64,000 nt of DNA from assembly GCA_006937955.1 (NCBI GenBank), contig SSNP01000004.1:9104747-9168746 (forward strand), written 5' to 3'. Positions 62,654 to 64,000 of the stretch are shown piece after piece. The position numbers and the translations under genes are program-made. How positions within the stretch are numbered: the first letter of the stretch is position 1; every line of letters starts with the position of its first letter. The DNA is from Pachypanchax playfairii (taxonomy: Eukaryota > Chordata > Actinopteri > Cyprinodontiformes > Aplocheilidae). Under the pieces are notes generated by a model, which made no database searches, was not told where the DNA came from, and saw only the letters and a list, made by a program, of their open reading frames with translations.

Positions 62654-64000
62654 CAGCCCAGAGAGAAACTGGCTTGTGAGTCCTAGTTACACTATAGACA
62701 ACAACTCATCTGGATCATCTCATCTATATGAACTCACAATTTTACATTTACAGCAATGACATTGTCAAACACAAAACATGTAGTAGGTTCCATTGAAGGG
62801 CAACTGGACATTTTTGTTAAAGACATTTTGCTTCTTATAAGAAGAACATCATCAGTTTAAAATGAGAAGTTCAGAGTTTCCAGCTCTTAAGTTTTAGCAA
62901 GTAAGCTGCATTGCAGATCCCTGCCCTCTCCTTCTTCCTGAGGGTCCTTGGAGTTTTTGTTAAATTAATTTATGTGTTATACGTTTTGGTCATATATCAG
63001 AAGGTGGGAATTGTTATGGAACTGTTGGAGAATGAAACTTAAAACACAGCTTTGAATCTAATCCCCTAACAATTTTGTAACAATTCATATAGAACATCTT
63101 CAAGAACCATGAAAACATCAAGCCCCCCCCCCCCCTTTTCATCACCAATTAGGATTACTATGACCTGCTATGACCAGCAGTCGACAAATGTAACAAACAT
63201 GCTAATTTAAGTGGATTTGAACAGCAATCACCACGGCACAAGAGCCTTTAATCCAACAGAGTTATCTTAAATCAGTAAAGTGATGTCATTTTACATTTGA
63301 GGATGCCTCCAGTGACCATTGAATCATCACTTCAGCTCTCTCATTTTGCATTCCTGCTCATTTCCTTCATGTGTCAGCCTGTTGAGTCATCACTTAATAT
63401 GAAACTAGAGGCACTTGACGAGCCCATGGGTGAAATTAAATTTATATTTCATGGTTTTACTTGTTTATCTGAGTTGTTTTTCCTGCATTTCTTTCCTTCA
63501 TTTGCAGTAGAGATCAATATTTGTCTTAATATTGATTTCTGAGCACCAGCTTATTATTTTCTGATTACAGAATATGAAAAAGAAATCCTTCTGAATGTAC
63601 CCTGTCTCTCGCAAACACAAAAACAATTTGCCTCCCCAGTTTCTCACTAAATGAAATGCCATGTATTCAAGTGCTACCTCAAATGTTTGTGAATCAAAAC
63701 GTACACAAATAAATAAAAAAACCATGTTTGTGACTTCATGCATGGTCATTTAGATGTGTTTTTCAGATTTAACAGAGAGAAGACTTTTGGATGTGCCATA
63801 TAATTGCCACTGTGTACGGTAAAAAAGTTCTGCACATGTCACTGTGGCATTGTGATTTACAGAGATGCCTGCCAAGACTGGGATAGTCTGTCAAGCTCTA
63901 TGGCAATTGCCAAGTGTGTAGCAAAGACATGTGTGGCCGAGGCTGGAATTCACCACGCCAGGTGTCTGAGAAAACGCTTCTAGGAAGACATCGTGATTGT
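62654..64000. other. Unique sequence to the window edge
   Basis: No gene is recognised. A poly-C tract lies at 63123-63135. The frames at 63297-63542 (plus) and 63498-63749 (minus) are short and without motifs. Confidence 0.5.
63123..63135 (+). repeat. Poly-C tract
   Basis: A run of thirteen C. Confidence 0.9.

Overview
This window looks like a gene-poor stretch of a teleost fish nuclear genome, probably a percomorph-type fish. The evidence is the repeat content: decayed LINEs whose reverse-transcriptase fragments and 3' ends match widespread fish families, tRNA-derived SINEs with A and B boxes, an LTR fragment, long microsatellites, and base composition that is about two-thirds A+T by eye. 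Family assignments rest on recall of fish repeat consensus sequences, not on a database search. I found no convincing protein-coding gene, rRNA, functional tRNA, CRISPR array or prokaryotic feature. The longest open frames (115-168 codons) are low-complexity, repeat-derived or unrecognised single-frame accidents.

Layout. 1-1.1 kb holds an inverted-repeat transposon of about 870 bp that carries a small intron/exon-like cassette on the minus strand. 1.1-6.9 kb is mostly unique A+T-rich DNA. 7.0-7.35 kb is an LTR with a primer-binding-site-like sequence after it. 8.6-13.9 kb is LINE-rich. Here a 1.74-kb segment occurs twice on either side of a 10-N gap, almost certainly an assembly artefact. 13.9-33.1 kb is long unique DNA with a CpG-bearing island, several blocks that look like conserved non-coding elements, a second false-join gap at 21.1 kb, a minus-strand LINE remnant at 22.3 kb and a degenerate ACATGTGAAA array at 30.5 kb. 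33.15-33.65 kb is a SINE next to a 147-bp (ATCT)n microsatellite. 33.7-59.8 kb is again unique DNA with scattered enhancer-like blocks, densest at 46.2-47.9 kb, plus a LINE 3' end, a SINE head, an LTR-like fragment and simple repeats. 59.8-62.7 kb contains rearranged pieces of one SINE family and two perfect 15-bp-arm hairpins. The rest is unique.

Functional picture. Long unique DNA with dense, mixed-composition blocks and no exons is what one expects in a gene desert or a very large intron next to a developmentally regulated gene. That is inference; alignment to other fish genomes would decide it. The items most worth follow-up are the 204-1076 transposon with its internal exon-like cassette, the paired TTTGATCAGCT motifs spaced 21 bp apart at 19.4 kb, the exon-like segment at 53.9-54.1 kb, the paired hairpins near 62 kb, and the two gap-flanking false duplications that would mislead any automated annotation.
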